From an uncultured Phocaeicola sp. (GTDB lineage: Bacteria > Bacteroidota > Bacteroidia > Bacteroidales > Bacteroidaceae): DNA of 64,000 nt. Each line of letters starts with the position of its first letter. Position 1 is the first letter of the stretch. Location: assembly GCA_944320815.1 (NCBI GenBank), contig CALUIZ010000004.1, forward strand, positions 1 to 64,000, read 5' to 3'. Made by a program: the position numbers and the translations under genes. The notes under the pieces were generated by a model that searched no databases, had not been told where the DNA came from, and saw only the letters and a list, made by a program, of their open reading frames with translations. Shown here piece after piece: positions 32,393 to 45,573 of this stretch.

Positions 32393-34204
32393 ATGAAAAA
32401 TACGAATCGTTTGGTGATGTTGGCCTGTTTGTATTTCACTTGTCTTTCGGGACAGGCACAGCATTATGTGAAGCATCTGGAGTTTCCTCCCGGCACTTCG
32501 CTTGAGCGGAAGATTGACATGGCTGCCTGTCTGGTGCCTTCGCCGCAGCAGTTGGAATGGCAGCGGCTGGAACTGACCGCTTTCCTGCATTTTGGAATCA
32601 ACACTTTCACCGGCCGGGAATGGGGGGACGGGACGGAAAATCCGGCCTGGTTCAATCCTGCGGAACTGGATGCGGAACAGTGGGTGAGGAATCTGAAGGA
32701 AGCTGGTTTTAGAATGGTGATTCTGACGGCGAAGCATCATGACGGTTTCTGCTTGTGGCCCACGAAGACCACAAAGCATTCGGTGGCTTCTTCTCCATGG
32801 CGGGGAGGGAAAGGCGATGTGGTAAAAGAGCTGCGCGATGCCTGCACGAAATATGACATGAAGTTCGGTGTGTATCTTTCTCCATGGGACCGTAATGCGG
32901 CTTGTTATGGGGATTCTCCCCGGTACAACCGGTTCTTTATCGACCAGTTGACTGAGTTGTTGAGCAATTACGGAGAAGTGCATGAAGTCTGGTTCGACGG
33001 AGCGAACGGAGAAGGGCCGAACGGAAAGAAGCAGATTTATGATTGGGATGCTTTTTACAAGACCATCCAGCGTCTTCAGCCGAAAGCCACCATGGCGATT
33101 ATGGGAGATGATGTGCGGTGGGTCGGAAATGAAAAAGGGCTGGGACGTGAAACCGAATGGAGCAGCACGGTGCTTACTCCCGGCATTTATGCCCGTTCGG
33201 AGAAGAACAACAAGGCTTTGGGAATCAACGGGAAGTCGGAGGACCTTGGAAGCCGTCAGGTTCTGGCTAAGGCGAACGAGCTGTTCTGGTATCCTTCGGA
33301 GGTTGATGTGTCCATCCGTCCGGGGTGGTTTTATCATGCGGAGGAAGACGGTAAGGTGAAAAGTCTGAAACAGTTGACGGATATCTATTTTCAGTCTGTA
33401 GGATATAATTCGGTTTTGCTGTTGAACGTTCCTCCCGACCGCCGCGGACGGCTTCATGAGAACGACGTGGCCCGCTTGAAAGAATTTGCCGCCTATCGCG
33501 AAAAGATGTTTGCGGTTGATTATGTGGAGGAAGGAAACACTCTTTGGAAAGCAGCGTCAGGAGAATCCCGGGAATATGCGTTGAGGCCGGGTGCGAAAAT
33601 CAATGTGCTTCTTCTTCAGGAGGACATCGCCAAAGGTCAGCGTGTAGAGTCGTTCAAAGTGGAAGGTCTGAAGAATGGCATATGGAAATGTCTGGGAGAA
33701 GGCACCACTGTGGGGTATAAGCGTATGCTGCGTTTCCCCGATGCTGAAGTCGACAGATTGAGGGTTACGGTCTTGTCTGCCCGCCGTGTGGCGAACATAT
33801 GCAATGTAGCTGCTTATTATGCAGATGCGGTGGCCGAAAATGTCGGCCATGTGAAATGGAATGATTTGTCGCGTGATGAATGGGAAGTGGTGGGCAGTCA
33901 GCCGCTTGCAATTGATTTGGGACGGACCGTCAGATTGCGTGCCTTCACATATGCTCCTTTGAACGAGACGGCCAAGCCGACTATGGCTTTCCGCTATAGT
34001 TTCTCTGTCAGTGCGGATGGCCGTCGGTGGAAGAAGGTCGTTGCAAACGGGGAGTTCAGTAATGTCATGCACAATCCGCTTCCTCAGACCGTTACTTTTG
34101 TAGAGCCGGTCGAGGCTCGTTTCATCAAGTTGGAGGCCACCACTCCAACCTCCTCTGAAGCAGTTGTGGAGGTGGATGAGATAGGTGTGACTTTGGCTGA
34201 ATGA
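32393..34204 (+). CDS. Alpha-L-fucosidase, GH29
   Basis: 603 aa, secreted (signal to about residue 22, ending GQAQ). The GH29 barrel runs from about 50 to 370: LTAFLHFGINTFTG with His66, LTAKHHDGF (His115/116) and the nucleophile region VHEVWFDGANGEG with Asp202. The C-terminal 220 residues contain a discoidin-type carbohydrate-binding module (AIDLGRTVRLRAFTY, PVEARFIKLEATTPTS). It should release alpha-linked fucose from mucin or milk glycans in the periplasm or at the surface. It lies 45 bp upstream of a GH2 gene, probably one transcript. Confidence 0.92.
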   Translation: MKNTNRLVMLACLYFTCLSGQAQHYVKHLEFPPGTSLERKIDMAACLVPSPQQLEWQRLELTAFLHFGINTFTGREWGDGTENPAWFNPAELDAEQWVRNLKEAGFRMVILTAKHHDGFCLWPTKTTKHSVASSPWRGGKGDVVKELRDACTKYDMKFGVYLSPWDRNAACYGDSPRYNRFFIDQLTELLSNYGEVHEVWFDGANGEGPNGKKQIYDWDAFYKTIQRLQPKATMAIMGDDVRWVGNEKGLGRETEWSSTVLTPGIYARSEKNNKALGINGKSEDLGSRQVLAKANELFWYPSEVDVSIRPGWFYHAEEDGKVKSLKQLTDIYFQSVGYNSVLLLNVPPDRRGRLHENDVARLKEFAAYREKMFAVDYVEEGNTLWKAASGESREYALRPGAKINVLLLQEDIAKGQRVESFKVEGLKNGIWKCLGEGTTVGYKRMLRFPDAEVDRLRVTVLSARRVANICNVAAYYADAVAENVGHVKWNDLSRDEWEVVGSQPLAIDLGRTVRLRAFTYAPLNETAKPTMAFRYSFSVSADGRRWKKVVANGEFSNVMHNPLPQTVTFVEPVEARFIKLEATTPTSSEAVVEVDEIGVTLAE

Positions 34205-34207
34205 TGA

Positions 34208-37831
<3,624 letters not shown>

Positions 37832-37853
37832 GTGTCGGGATGTTCTTTGTCGT

Positions 37854-37899
37854 GTTTCCGTCGGGTGTGCCTTCTGTTAAAGGTACACCCGGCAGAAAC
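37854..37899. terminator. Inverted repeat between convergent genes
   Basis: 20-bp arms GTTTCCGTCGGGTGTGCCTT (37854-37873) and 37880-37899, complementary with three mismatches or wobbles. The T-run is weak on both strands, so termination is likely but not certain. Confidence 0.6.
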
Positions 37900-37941
37900 G
37901 GACCGCTGTAGATATTTCTCTTTATAAGCTTTCTGTCCGCG

Positions 37942-39747
37942 TCATTCCCGGATGCTGGGATTCGTGCATTTCAGCAGTGTGAAGACAAACTCCAGTCCTC
38001 CGTCCGGTACATTTTTTGCAAAGATGGTTCCTCCGTGGAAAAGCACTGCATTTTTCACGATGGCAAGTCCCAGACCGGTTCCCCCGAGCTTGCGTGAACG
38101 TCCCTTGTCCACACGGTAGAAACGTTCGAACAGGCGGTTCAGATGTTCTTCCGGAACTCCCACTCCTGTGTCGGAGAAACTGAAGTAATAATACTTCTCA
38201 TCCTCACGGAAACAGCTGATGGTAATCTTGATGTCTGTTCCGGCATATGCGATGGCATTGTCTGTCAGGTTGCGGAATATGGAATAAAGGAGCGAACTGT
38301 TGCCGGTGACGGCCAGATTGGCCGGTATCTTGTTGATGACCGTAACATGCTTTTCTTCAAGTCCCAGTGCCACTTCGTTCAGAATGTTCTCTACAATCTT
38401 GCTCAGGTTGACTGTTTCCTTCTCTACCATTTCCGGTGCTTCGTCCATTCGGGTCAATACCGAAATGTCGCGCAGCAGACAAGTCAGCCGGTTGCTTTGC
38501 GCATAACTCCTTTCCAGAAAAGTCTGTCTGTTCTTTTCAGGAATGTTCGGATTGTTGATGATGGTTTCCAGATATCCTTGGATACTGCTTACCGGAGTCT
38601 TCAACTCATGTGCAATGTTTTGCGTGAGTTGGCGTTTCAGTCGCGCCTGTTCCTCTTCCTGTGTCATGTCATTGATGGAAATCTCGAACGACATGTCCTG
38701 AAAGATGATGCATTCTATCATGAACGAACGTGCGTTCTTGTTGATGTGCATCGAGAAACGTTTTTCTTCCTTGTTGAATTTCTCTGCACTGATGTTCTGT
38801 GAAAGGAATTCGGTGATAGGCTGCAGCTCAGGTACGGAGAATATTTTTTCCGTGGAATGCAGATGCCGGTCGGAAATGTTGTTGACGTATTGGGTGAACA
38901 GATTGTTGACCAGGATTTCTTTCCGTTCTTTCGTGAACACCCCGAGTCCCTCGTGTGAAGTCTGCAGGTGCAGAATCAGTTTCTCGCGTTCAATGTAGAG
39001 CGCACTCTTCGTGCGGTGCAGACGTTTGTATATCTTGATGATGTGCTGTGAGATTTCACCCAGTTCGTTTTTCGGGAATGTCTGTAGTATGTCCATGTCA
39101 ATCGGCTCGTTGCGGTCGGCTTTCATCGCGAACTGCTGGAGCTTGGTGACCGATACGCCCAGCTTGTGAGTGAAGCGGTAGAAGATGACAAGCAGCAGGA
39201 AACAGATGACGAAGGCGAACCAGAGGTAGCCGGAGTCGGCTTTCAGATGTTCGGCCAGACTCACGTTGTAAGGCAGAGCGGAGCGGATGATGACTCGGTA
39301 AGGGGGATAATAGTGTGCCGAATAGAAATACTCTTCCCCTTCGTTCGATTCCGAACGGCGTCCGATGGAGTAGCCGCTCCCGTACATCAGGGCTTCCTGC
39401 ACCTCTTCTCTGTCCGCATGGTTCTCAAATGTCTCCCATTTTGAGTTTGTGTTGTCGTAGATGACCTGTCCGGAAGGCTTGATGATAGTGACACGCAGGT
39501 TCGGAATCATGTGCGTAGTCACATAATTCTGCATGGCTTTCGTGGTAAAGCCTTTGTTGTCCGAAATGAAGTCATATACCTGGTTGTTGTAGTTTTGCAG
39601 CTGCGTGTCCAGCAGTTCCGACTTGAACGACTTTTCTCTCTGGTATTGGAAGAGAATGAAGCAGACGGCATAGCTCAGGAAAAGGAACACGACGGAAAGG
39701 AACAGCTTTTGGCTGAACGACAGGAAACGAAAAGAAAATTTAGTCAT
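37942..39747 (-). CDS. Sensor histidine kinase
   Basis: 601 aa. Two membrane helices (about residues 11-31 and 170-190) flank a periplasmic sensor of about 140 residues; then HAMP (FYRFTHKLGVSVTKLQQF), a PAS-like segment, the HisKA box NIAHELKTPVSSIQ with phospho-His, and HATPase motifs NLTDNAIAYAG, DTGVGVPEEH and GGTGLGLAIVKN. The start at 39747 (MTKFSFRF) is chosen over 39795 because it avoids overlap with the regulator gene ending at 39770. The signal is unknown. Pairs with the regulator upstream. Confidence 0.92.
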   Translation of the reverse strand: MTKFSFRFLSFSQKLFLSVVFLFLSYAVCFILFQYQREKSFKSELLDTQLQNYNNQVYDFISDNKGFTTKAMQNYVTTHMIPNLRVTIIKPSGQVIYDNTNSKWETFENHADREEVQEALMYGSGYSIGRRSESNEGEEYFYSAHYYPPYRVIIRSALPYNVSLAEHLKADSGYLWFAFVICFLLLVIFYRFTHKLGVSVTKLQQFAMKADRNEPIDMDILQTFPKNELGEISQHIIKIYKRLHRTKSALYIEREKLILHLQTSHEGLGVFTKERKEILVNNLFTQYVNNISDRHLHSTEKIFSVPELQPITEFLSQNISAEKFNKEEKRFSMHINKNARSFMIECIIFQDMSFEISINDMTQEEEQARLKRQLTQNIAHELKTPVSSIQGYLETIINNPNIPEKNRQTFLERSYAQSNRLTCLLRDISVLTRMDEAPEMVEKETVNLSKIVENILNEVALGLEEKHVTVINKIPANLAVTGNSSLLYSIFRNLTDNAIAYAGTDIKITISCFREDEKYYYFSFSDTGVGVPEEHLNRLFERFYRVDKGRSRKLGGTGLGLAIVKNAVLFHGGTIFAKNVPDGGLEFVFTLLKCTNPSIRE

Positions 39748-39769
39748 AGCAGTTGTGCAGCTCAATCTT

Positions 39770-40456
39770 TTATTCGCATTCGAAACAATACCCATATCCC
39801 AGACGCGTAACGATACGCTGTCCGTATTCTCCTATCTTCTTGCGCAGACGTGTGATGTTCACGTCGATGGTGCGGTCGAGCACATACACCTCATCGTGCC
39901 ACACTTTGGCCAGAATGTCTTCGCGCGAGAAGACACGTCCCTGGTTCTGGAGCAGGAGAAGCAGAATCTCAAATTCCTTTTTTGTCAGGGGTGCTTCCTC
40001 TCCATTGATGGTCACCTTTTTCTGGGGAACATTGACCACCAGTCCTTTGTAGACCAGCTGTTCCGGAGTCTGTGTCTGCACTCCGGCCGTGCGGCGGAGT
40101 ACGGCCTTCACCCGCATGATGACTTCCCGCAGTGAGAACGGTTTGGATATGTAATCGTCAGCACCCAGGTTGAACCCGGTAAGCGTGTCATTTTCGGTAT
40201 CCTTTGCAGTGATGAAAATGATGGGGATGTTCTGCGTGTCCTTGTTCTTCTGAATCATGCTGGCCATTTTGAAGCCGGAAATTTCTCCCATCATCACGTC
40301 CAACAGCAACAGGTTATATTGGGAAAGGTCGAGTTTCAACGCTTCTTCCGCCGAGTTGGCAGTATCCACCGTATATCCTTCCATCTCAAGATTGAACTTC
40401 AGGATTTCGCACAAGTCTTCTTCATCGTCCACGACCAGTATTCGATATTCATTCAT
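39770..40456 (-). CDS. OmpR/PhoB-family response regulator
   Basis: 228 aa. Receiver with acidic pocket Asp10/Asp11, phospho-acceptor Asp53 (LLLDVMMG), Thr83 (FITAKD) and Lys105 (SKPF); winged-helix output domain about 130-225 (LTKKEFEILLLLLQNQGRVFSRE, VLDRTIDVNITRLRKKIG). It is cognate to the kinase gene 22 bp downstream. Targets are not evident. Confidence 0.95.
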   Translation of the reverse strand: MNEYRILVVDDEEDLCEILKFNLEMEGYTVDTANSAEEALKLDLSQYNLLLLDVMMGEISGFKMASMIQKNKDTQNIPIIFITAKDTENDTLTGFNLGADDYISKPFSLREVIMRVKAVLRRTAGVQTQTPEQLVYKGLVVNVPQKKVTINGEEAPLTKKEFEILLLLLQNQGRVFSREDILAKVWHDEVYVLDRTIDVNITRLRKKIGEYGQRIVTRLGYGYCFECE

Positions 40457-40550
40457 AGTTGCTTCCTTCTAGTTTGTACATATTTGTCTTATCATCTGCA
40501 AAAATGGCCGGATCTTGTTTCTCCCTTATGAAATACCTGTTACAATTGCG

Positions 40551-41600
40551 TTACAATTTGGGCCGTGTGAATTCTCCGGCAATGGAGCGGTTCAGTTCAC
40601 TGCGGATTTCGCGTGGTGTGAGGTTGTGTCCCAGAAGGAACATCAGTTTGGTGAGCACACTTTCCACGGTGGAGTCGTATCCGCTTATCACTCCCGCGTC
40701 AATCAGCTGGAGGCCGGTTTCATAGCGTGCCATTTCCACCATGCCCGTCTGGCATTGCGAGATGTTGACAATGACGATGCCCCTCCGGGTGGCGTCTGAC
40801 AGCTGATGGATGAACCATTCTTTCTGCGGCGCGTTTCCCGACCCGTATGTCTTGAGCACCACAGCTTTCAGTCCCGGTGTATGGAGTATGTTGCTCACGA
40901 CGTTTTCCTGTATGCCGGGAAAGAGCGTCAGTATGACGACATTCGTGTCGAACGCATAATGCGCATGCATCGGGATGCTCGGGTCTACCTTCCGTATCTT
41001 GTCGTATTCATATTTGATGTGGATTCCCACAGTGGCAAGAGCCGGATAGTTGTACGAACGGAAAGCGTTGAAGTTTTCGGCATTGATTTTCGTGGTCCGG
41101 TTTCCCCGCAGGAGGTGGTTTTCGAAAAAGATGCAGACTTCAGGCACGATGGCTGTTCCGTCGTGGTGTCTGGCCGCGGCTATTTCGATGGAAGTAATCA
41201 GATTTTCCTTCCCGTCCGTACGCAGCACACCAATGGGGAGCTGGCTTCCCGTGAGAATGACCGGCTTGCTCAGGTTTTCAAGCATGAAGCTCAGTGCGGA
41301 GGCCGTGTAGGCCATCGTGTCCGTTCCGTGGAGAATCACGAATCCGTCGAAGTTGTCGTAGTTGTATTCGATGATTTTCACGAGTTTGGCCCACAGGGAA
41401 GGTTCCATGTCCGACGAGTCGATGGGCGGATTGAACTGATACGATGAGATGCGGTAGTTGAACCGTTTCAGCTCCGGCACGTTTTCCTGAAGCTGGTCAA
41501 AATTGAAGGCTTCCAGGGCTCCCGTCTCCGGATTCTCTATCATACCGATTGTACCTCCTGTGTAAATGAGCAGAACGGAAGGATAATCAGGTCTTATCAT
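40551..41600 (-). CDS. ansA: Type I (cytoplasmic-type) L-asparaginase
   Basis: 349 aa. Hydrolyses asparagine to aspartate and ammonia. First catalytic Thr in LLIYTGGTIGM, second motif VILHGTDTMAYTASALSFML. No signal peptide when started at 41600. That start is favoured over the in-frame ATG at 41675, because a -7 element lies at 41622-41629, between the two. Single gene. Confidence 0.93.
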   Translation of the reverse strand: MIRPDYPSVLLIYTGGTIGMIENPETGALEAFNFDQLQENVPELKRFNYRISSYQFNPPIDSSDMEPSLWAKLVKIIEYNYDNFDGFVILHGTDTMAYTASALSFMLENLSKPVILTGSQLPIGVLRTDGKENLITSIEIAAARHHDGTAIVPEVCIFFENHLLRGNRTTKINAENFNAFRSYNYPALATVGIHIKYEYDKIRKVDPSIPMHAHYAFDTNVVILTLFPGIQENVVSNILHTPGLKAVVLKTYGSGNAPQKEWFIHQLSDATRRGIVIVNISQCQTGMVEMARYETGLQLIDAGVISGYDSTVESVLTKLMFLLGHNLTPREIRSELNRSIAGEFTRPKL

Positions 41601-41621
41601 GTTGTCTGTAGAGTTTTGCCA

Positions 41622-41629
41622 CAAAGATA
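41622..41629 (-). promoter_or_regulatory. -7 element for ansA
   Basis: Minus-strand TATCTTTG, 21 bp upstream of the ATG at 41600. It fixes the start of ansA. No good -33 seen. Confidence 0.6.
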
Positions 41630-41700
41630 GTGTTTTCCGGTATAATAAGGAAGAATCCGGGGACGAAAACAGCAAAATGTATTGTATTCTGTCGTTTTCC

Positions 41701-42477
41701 TTAGTTTTTCAGGGCTTCCAGCAGTCTTTCGGCCGCTTTGTCCGCGTTCCCGTTCTCTTCTTCAAGCAGGGTGACGAACTTGCTTCCGACGATGCATCCC
41801 GCGGCATGGGAGGAAGCGGACTCGAACGTCTGCCGGTTGGAGATTCCGAAGCCTATCATGCGGGGGTTCCGGAGGCACATGCTGTCGATGCGCCGGAAAT
41901 ATTCCTGTCTTTGTTCATCGAAGTTTTTCTGTGTCCCGGTTACGGAAGCCGACGAGACCATATAGATGAATCCGTCGGTGTGCCTGTCAATCTGGCGGAT
42001 ACGTTCCTCGTCGGTTTCAGGAGTGATGAGCATGATGACCTTGATGCCATATTCCTCTGCGGTGGACTGGAATTCTTTCCGGTATTCCCTGAAAGGGAGG
42101 TCGGGGATAATTACGCCATCGATGCCGCATTTCTGGCATTGGATGCAGAAATTCTTGAATCCGTACTGCAGGATGGGGTTGAGGTAGCCCATCAGGATGA
42201 GAGGGATGCGCACGTCGTTCCGAATGCCCTCCAGTTGTGAGAAGAGTCTGCGGAGGGTCATCCCGTTGCGCAGGGCTCGTGTGGAGGCATTTTGGATGAC
42301 GGGACCGTCGGCCATCGGGTCACTGAACGGGATGCCGATTTCAATCATGTCAATCCCCTTCCTTTCGAGTGCCCGGATAACATCGGGGGTGTTTTCTGCC
42401 ACAGGGTCTCCGGCGCAGAAATATACGGACAGGATATGGTTTTTCTTTTCGCTGAATAATTTGTTGATACGGTTCAT
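41701..42477 (-). CDS. trpA: Tryptophan synthase alpha subunit
   Basis: 258 aa TIM barrel that splits indole-3-glycerol phosphate to indole, passed to TrpB. Catalytic Glu in MIEIGIPFSDPMADGPVIQ, catalytic Asp in GVIIPDLPFREY. Unusually it is the last gene of the operon while trpB is the first, so the two synthase subunits are 4.5 kb apart on the transcript. Confidence 0.95.
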   Translation of the reverse strand: MNRINKLFSEKKNHILSVYFCAGDPVAENTPDVIRALERKGIDMIEIGIPFSDPMADGPVIQNASTRALRNGMTLRRLFSQLEGIRNDVRIPLILMGYLNPILQYGFKNFCIQCQKCGIDGVIIPDLPFREYRKEFQSTAEEYGIKVIMLITPETDEERIRQIDRHTDGFIYMVSSASVTGTQKNFDEQRQEYFRRIDSMCLRNPRMIGFGISNRQTFESASSHAAGCIVGSKFVTLLEEENGNADKAAERLLEALKN

Positions 42478-42510
42478 GGTGATAGTTTTTTAATGGTGTG
42501 ACATGAATGG

Positions 42511-42600
42511 ATGCTGTTCTCCGGAAAACAGCCTTTTGTTCCGGACGGAATGTCCCGTTTTTTCAGTCGGAATGTCCCGTTGTTTTGTGGAGCGTTCCGA
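42511..42600. repeat. 22-bp tandem repeat family, site 6 (enters trpF 3' end)
   Basis: Four units with cores at 42517, 42539, 42562 and about 42584: TTCTCCGGAA, TTCCGGACGGAA, TTCAGTCGGAA and a degenerate last, joined by TGTCCCGTT. The first two fill the trpF-trpA gap; the last two lie inside the trpF coding region and encode its C-terminal residues. Confidence 0.75.
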
Positions 42601-43198
42601 GCATTCTGACGAACCGGGCGATGGCCTGGGGATTCTTGATTCCCGGCACCCGTTCAAATCCGCTGTTCAGGTCGATTCCTGCCCATTGCGGATGACTGAA
42701 GGCGGCCAGTTTCCCGAGACTTCCGGGAGTGATGCCTCCGCCCAGCAGAAAAGGAATGCGGCCCTGATAGTGCTCTGTCAGGTTCCAGTTGAAGGACCGG
42801 CCTGACCCGCCGTATCCCGTGCAGGGGGTGTCGAAGAGGAAGTAGCTGCATACGTCTTCATAGGCCGCCGTGTCATCCAGCGTCGCACGGTCTCTTACGG
42901 AGAATGCCTTGATGACTTCCAGCCCTTCTTCCTGAAGTTCTCTGCATTGTGCCGGCGGTTCCTTTCCGTGCAGTTGCACGAGGTCCAGTCCCCAATTGCG
43001 GGCGATTTCTGTAATGTCTTTTGTGGGAGTGTCGACAAACACGCCCACGCGCCTGGCATGTTCCGGGAGATAGTCGGGCATACGGGAGGCGAACCGCGGC
43101 GAGGGAGGATAGAAGATGAACCCTATCCATTCCGCTCCCGCACTTTCTGTCTGGCGGATATTCTCTCCTTCGGTCATTCCGCATACTTTTATAATCAT
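42563..43198 (-). CDS. trpF: Phosphoribosylanthranilate isomerase
   Basis: 211 aa TIM barrel. MIIKVCGMTEGENI carries the catalytic Cys, FDTPCTGYGGSGRSFNW the catalytic Asp region, LLGGGITPGSL the phosphate loop. It overlaps trpC by 4 bp (ATGA type). The final residues, GTLHKTTGHSD, are encoded within a 22-bp repeat array, which suggests that the 3' end was altered by the repeat. Confidence 0.95.
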   Translation of the reverse strand: MIIKVCGMTEGENIRQTESAGAEWIGFIFYPPSPRFASRMPDYLPEHARRVGVFVDTPTKDITEIARNWGLDLVQLHGKEPPAQCRELQEEGLEVIKAFSVRDRATLDDTAAYEDVCSYFLFDTPCTGYGGSGRSFNWNLTEHYQGRIPFLLGGGITPGSLGKLAAFSHPQWAGIDLNSGFERVPGIKNPQAIARFVRMLGTLHKTTGHSD

Positions 43199-43989
43199 AC
43201 GTGCAGCCGTTTGAGGAAGTCCGACAAAGCTTGTCCCGGTTCAGGCGTTTTCATGAATGTCTCTCCAATGAGAAATCCCCGGTAGCCCGCTTCCCGAAGT
43301 CTGAGGACCGTTTCGGGCGATGAGATGCCGCTTTCCGACACGCGGATGAGGTCTTTGGGCAGTTTTTCCGCCATGCGGAACGAGTTCTCCACGTCTGTCT
43401 GGAAAGTGCCCAGATTCCGGTTGTTCACTCCTGCCATATCCACAAACTCGTTGAGTGCCGGCAGCTCTTCCTCTCTGTGCAGTTCGAGAAGCACCTCCAG
43501 ATGAATCCGGTGGGCTTCCTGTGCTAGCCGGAGACATTCTTCCGGGGTGAGGACGGCGGCGATGAGCAGCACCGCATCAGCTCCCGCCAGTTTGGCCTGT
43601 AGCAACTGGTATCGGCTGATGATGAAGTCTTTCCGGAGGACAGGAAGGTCGGATACGGTTTTCCGCACATTGTGGAGGTCTTTCAATGCCCCTCCGAAGA
43701 AAGGTTCGTCTGTCAGTACTGAAAGAGCGGAAGCTCCGGCCTGCCGGTAGACGTGTGCCACTTTCTCAGGTTCTGCGTTGCGGTGAATCCACCCTTTTGA
43801 AGGGGAGCGGCGTTTGAATTCCGCGATGATGCCTGTAGGCGATGCCATGATTGCGGCTTTCATGCTGAGGTTCCGGTCCGTCTTCCCGTCGAGCATTTTT
43901 TCCAGTTCCGCTTCGGGAACCGCTTCTTTCTGCCGGGCGATTTCCTTGCGTTTCTTCATGATGATTTCCTGTAAGATGTCTTTATGCAT
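43195..43989 (-). CDS. trpC: Indole-3-glycerol phosphate synthase
   Basis: 264 aa, monofunctional (no fused TrpF). IIAEFKRRSPSKG and ALSVLTDEPFFGG are the substrate loops; VLRKDFIISRYQL, VNNRNLGTF and ISESGISSPE supply the catalytic Lys, Asn and Ser. It lies 1 bp after trpD and overlaps trpF. Confidence 0.95.
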   Translation of the reverse strand: MHKDILQEIIMKKRKEIARQKEAVPEAELEKMLDGKTDRNLSMKAAIMASPTGIIAEFKRRSPSKGWIHRNAEPEKVAHVYRQAGASALSVLTDEPFFGGALKDLHNVRKTVSDLPVLRKDFIISRYQLLQAKLAGADAVLLIAAVLTPEECLRLAQEAHRIHLEVLLELHREEELPALNEFVDMAGVNNRNLGTFQTDVENSFRMAEKLPKDLIRVSESGISSPETVLRLREAGYRGFLIGETFMKTPEPGQALSDFLKRLHV

Positions 43990-43990
43990 G

Positions 43991-44989
43991 TCAGTTACTG
44001 TTTAGTTCGATGAATTTTCTGAATGTCTTGAGTGCTTTTCCGCTTTGGAGCGATTCGCGGACTATGTCCACGCATTCCCCAATCGTTTTTTCCGGTTCCA
44101 TCACCTGGACCGCGAACGACGCGTTGATGAGCACACAGTCGGTCTGCGCCTTCGTGGCTTCGTTCTGGAGTACGCGGTCGAATATCCGGGCGGCTTCCCG
44201 TGGAGTGTCTCCTCCGTACAGATCTTCCTGCCTTGCAAGCGAAAAGCCCAGTTCGGCCGGTCGGTAGATGGTTTCATAGAGATTGGTCATCACCTTGAAC
44301 TCGTCGGTGAGCGAGATTTCGTCATAGCCGTCCAGATTGTTCACTACGGCAAATTCCGCTCCGAGTTTCTGCAGTGTGTTGGTGTAGAGCCGCATCTGTG
44401 GCAGGTCGGCCACGCCAAGCAGTTGGAAATGAGGCAGACACGGGTTGACCAGCGGACCGAGCAGATTGAAGAGCGTGCGCACTTCCATCGCTTTGCGTAT
44501 GTGCGCCACGGTTTTCATGGCAGGGTTGAACAATGGGGCATGGAGATAAGCTATTCCACATTCCGCCATAGACCGTTCCAGTTTGTCCTGCCGGTCGGTG
44601 AACTTCACTCCGTGCTGTTCCATGACATTGCTTGCTCCGCTCACTGAGGTGGCTCCATAATTGCCGTGTTTGGCCACGTGATAGCCCGCTCCGGCCACAA
44701 CAAAGCAGGCGCAGGTGGAGATGTTGAAAGTGTTCTTCCCGTCTCCTCCGGTCCCTACAATGTCAATCGGACGATAGTCTTCCAGATGAACCGGAACACG
44801 CGAGGCGAGCAATGCCTCTCGGAAGCCGATCAGTTCGTCCACTTTGATTCCGCGCATCTGGAATACGGTGAGGAGGGCGGCCGTCTGTGTGTCGTTGTAC
44901 ATTCCTTTCGTTATGTTGGACATCAGTCCGCAGGCTTCTTCACGTGTAAGCTCTTCGTGGTTGAACAGTCTTTTTAGTATTTGTTTCAT
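43991..44989 (-). CDS. trpD: Anthranilate phosphoribosyltransferase
   Basis: 332 aa. Joins anthranilate to PRPP. Glycine-rich VGTGGDGKNTFNIST, HGNYGATSVSGASNVMEQHG and GPLVNPCLP are the standard motifs. Separate from trpG here. Confidence 0.95.
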   Translation of the reverse strand: MKQILKRLFNHEELTREEACGLMSNITKGMYNDTQTAALLTVFQMRGIKVDELIGFREALLASRVPVHLEDYRPIDIVGTGGDGKNTFNISTCACFVVAGAGYHVAKHGNYGATSVSGASNVMEQHGVKFTDRQDKLERSMAECGIAYLHAPLFNPAMKTVAHIRKAMEVRTLFNLLGPLVNPCLPHFQLLGVADLPQMRLYTNTLQKLGAEFAVVNNLDGYDEISLTDEFKVMTNLYETIYRPAELGFSLARQEDLYGGDTPREAARIFDRVLQNEATKAQTDCVLINASFAVQVMEPEKTIGECVDIVRESLQSGKALKTFRKFIELNSN

Positions 44990-45003
44990 GGTTGCGTTTG
45001 TTT

Positions 45004-45567
45004 TTACAGATTTATCCAGTTGTGGAGCATTTGTTTGCCTTCGGGGGTAAGGATGGATTCGGGATGGAACTGGACCCCCCGTATGTCCAGTGTCCTGTGC
45101 CGTAAGGCCATGATGTGTCCTTCAGGACTGAATGCGGTGGCTTCCAGGCAATCTGGCAGACTTTCCGCGTCAACCACCCATGAGTGATAGCGTCCCACTT
45201 CCAGTTCGCGGGGAAGCCCTTTGAAGAGAGGGTCGTCCGCCACAATGGAAATCCGGCTTTGCACTCCGTGGTACACTTGTTTCAGGTTGGCAAGTTTCCC
45301 ACCGAACGCTTCGCCTATGGCCTGTTCTCCCAGGCATATGCCCAGAATGGGCTTTTTCCCGGCATAAGTGTGGATTGTCTTCAGAAGAAGCCCTGCCTCT
45401 TCCGGTATTCCCGGTCCCGGCGAAAGCAGAATCTTGTCATAGGCTTCGAGCTCTTCTATCCGGAATCGGTCGTTGCGTAATACGGACACTTCAGTCCCCA
45501 ATTCTTTCATAAGGTGACTCAGATTGTAAGTGAACGAGTCGTAGTTGTCAATGATAACGGTATGCAT
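45004..45567 (-). CDS. trpG: Anthranilate synthase component II (glutaminase)
   Basis: 187 aa class I glutamine amidotransferase. Nucleophile Cys in ILGICLGEQAIGEAF, His/Glu in GVQFHPESIL. The motif has E where many TrpG have HQ. Supplies ammonia to TrpE. It lies 6 bp after trpE. Confidence 0.95.
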   Translation of the reverse strand: MHTVIIDNYDSFTYNLSHLMKELGTEVSVLRNDRFRIEELEAYDKILLSPGPGIPEEAGLLLKTIHTYAGKKPILGICLGEQAIGEAFGGKLANLKQVYHGVQSRISIVADDPLFKGLPRELEVGRYHSWVVDAESLPDCLEATAFSPEGHIMALRHRTLDIRGVQFHPESILTPEGKQMLHNWINL

Positions 45568-45573
45568 GGTGAT

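Noticed and set aside
37898..37910. Shared CGGACCGCTGTA at 37898 and 49930
   Set aside because: Twelve bases in common could be chance or a remnant of the 22-bp repeat family; too short to call an element.
39770..40456. Naming the two-component pair RprXY
   Set aside because: The regulator's N-terminus does not resemble what I recall of RprY, so no name was assigned.
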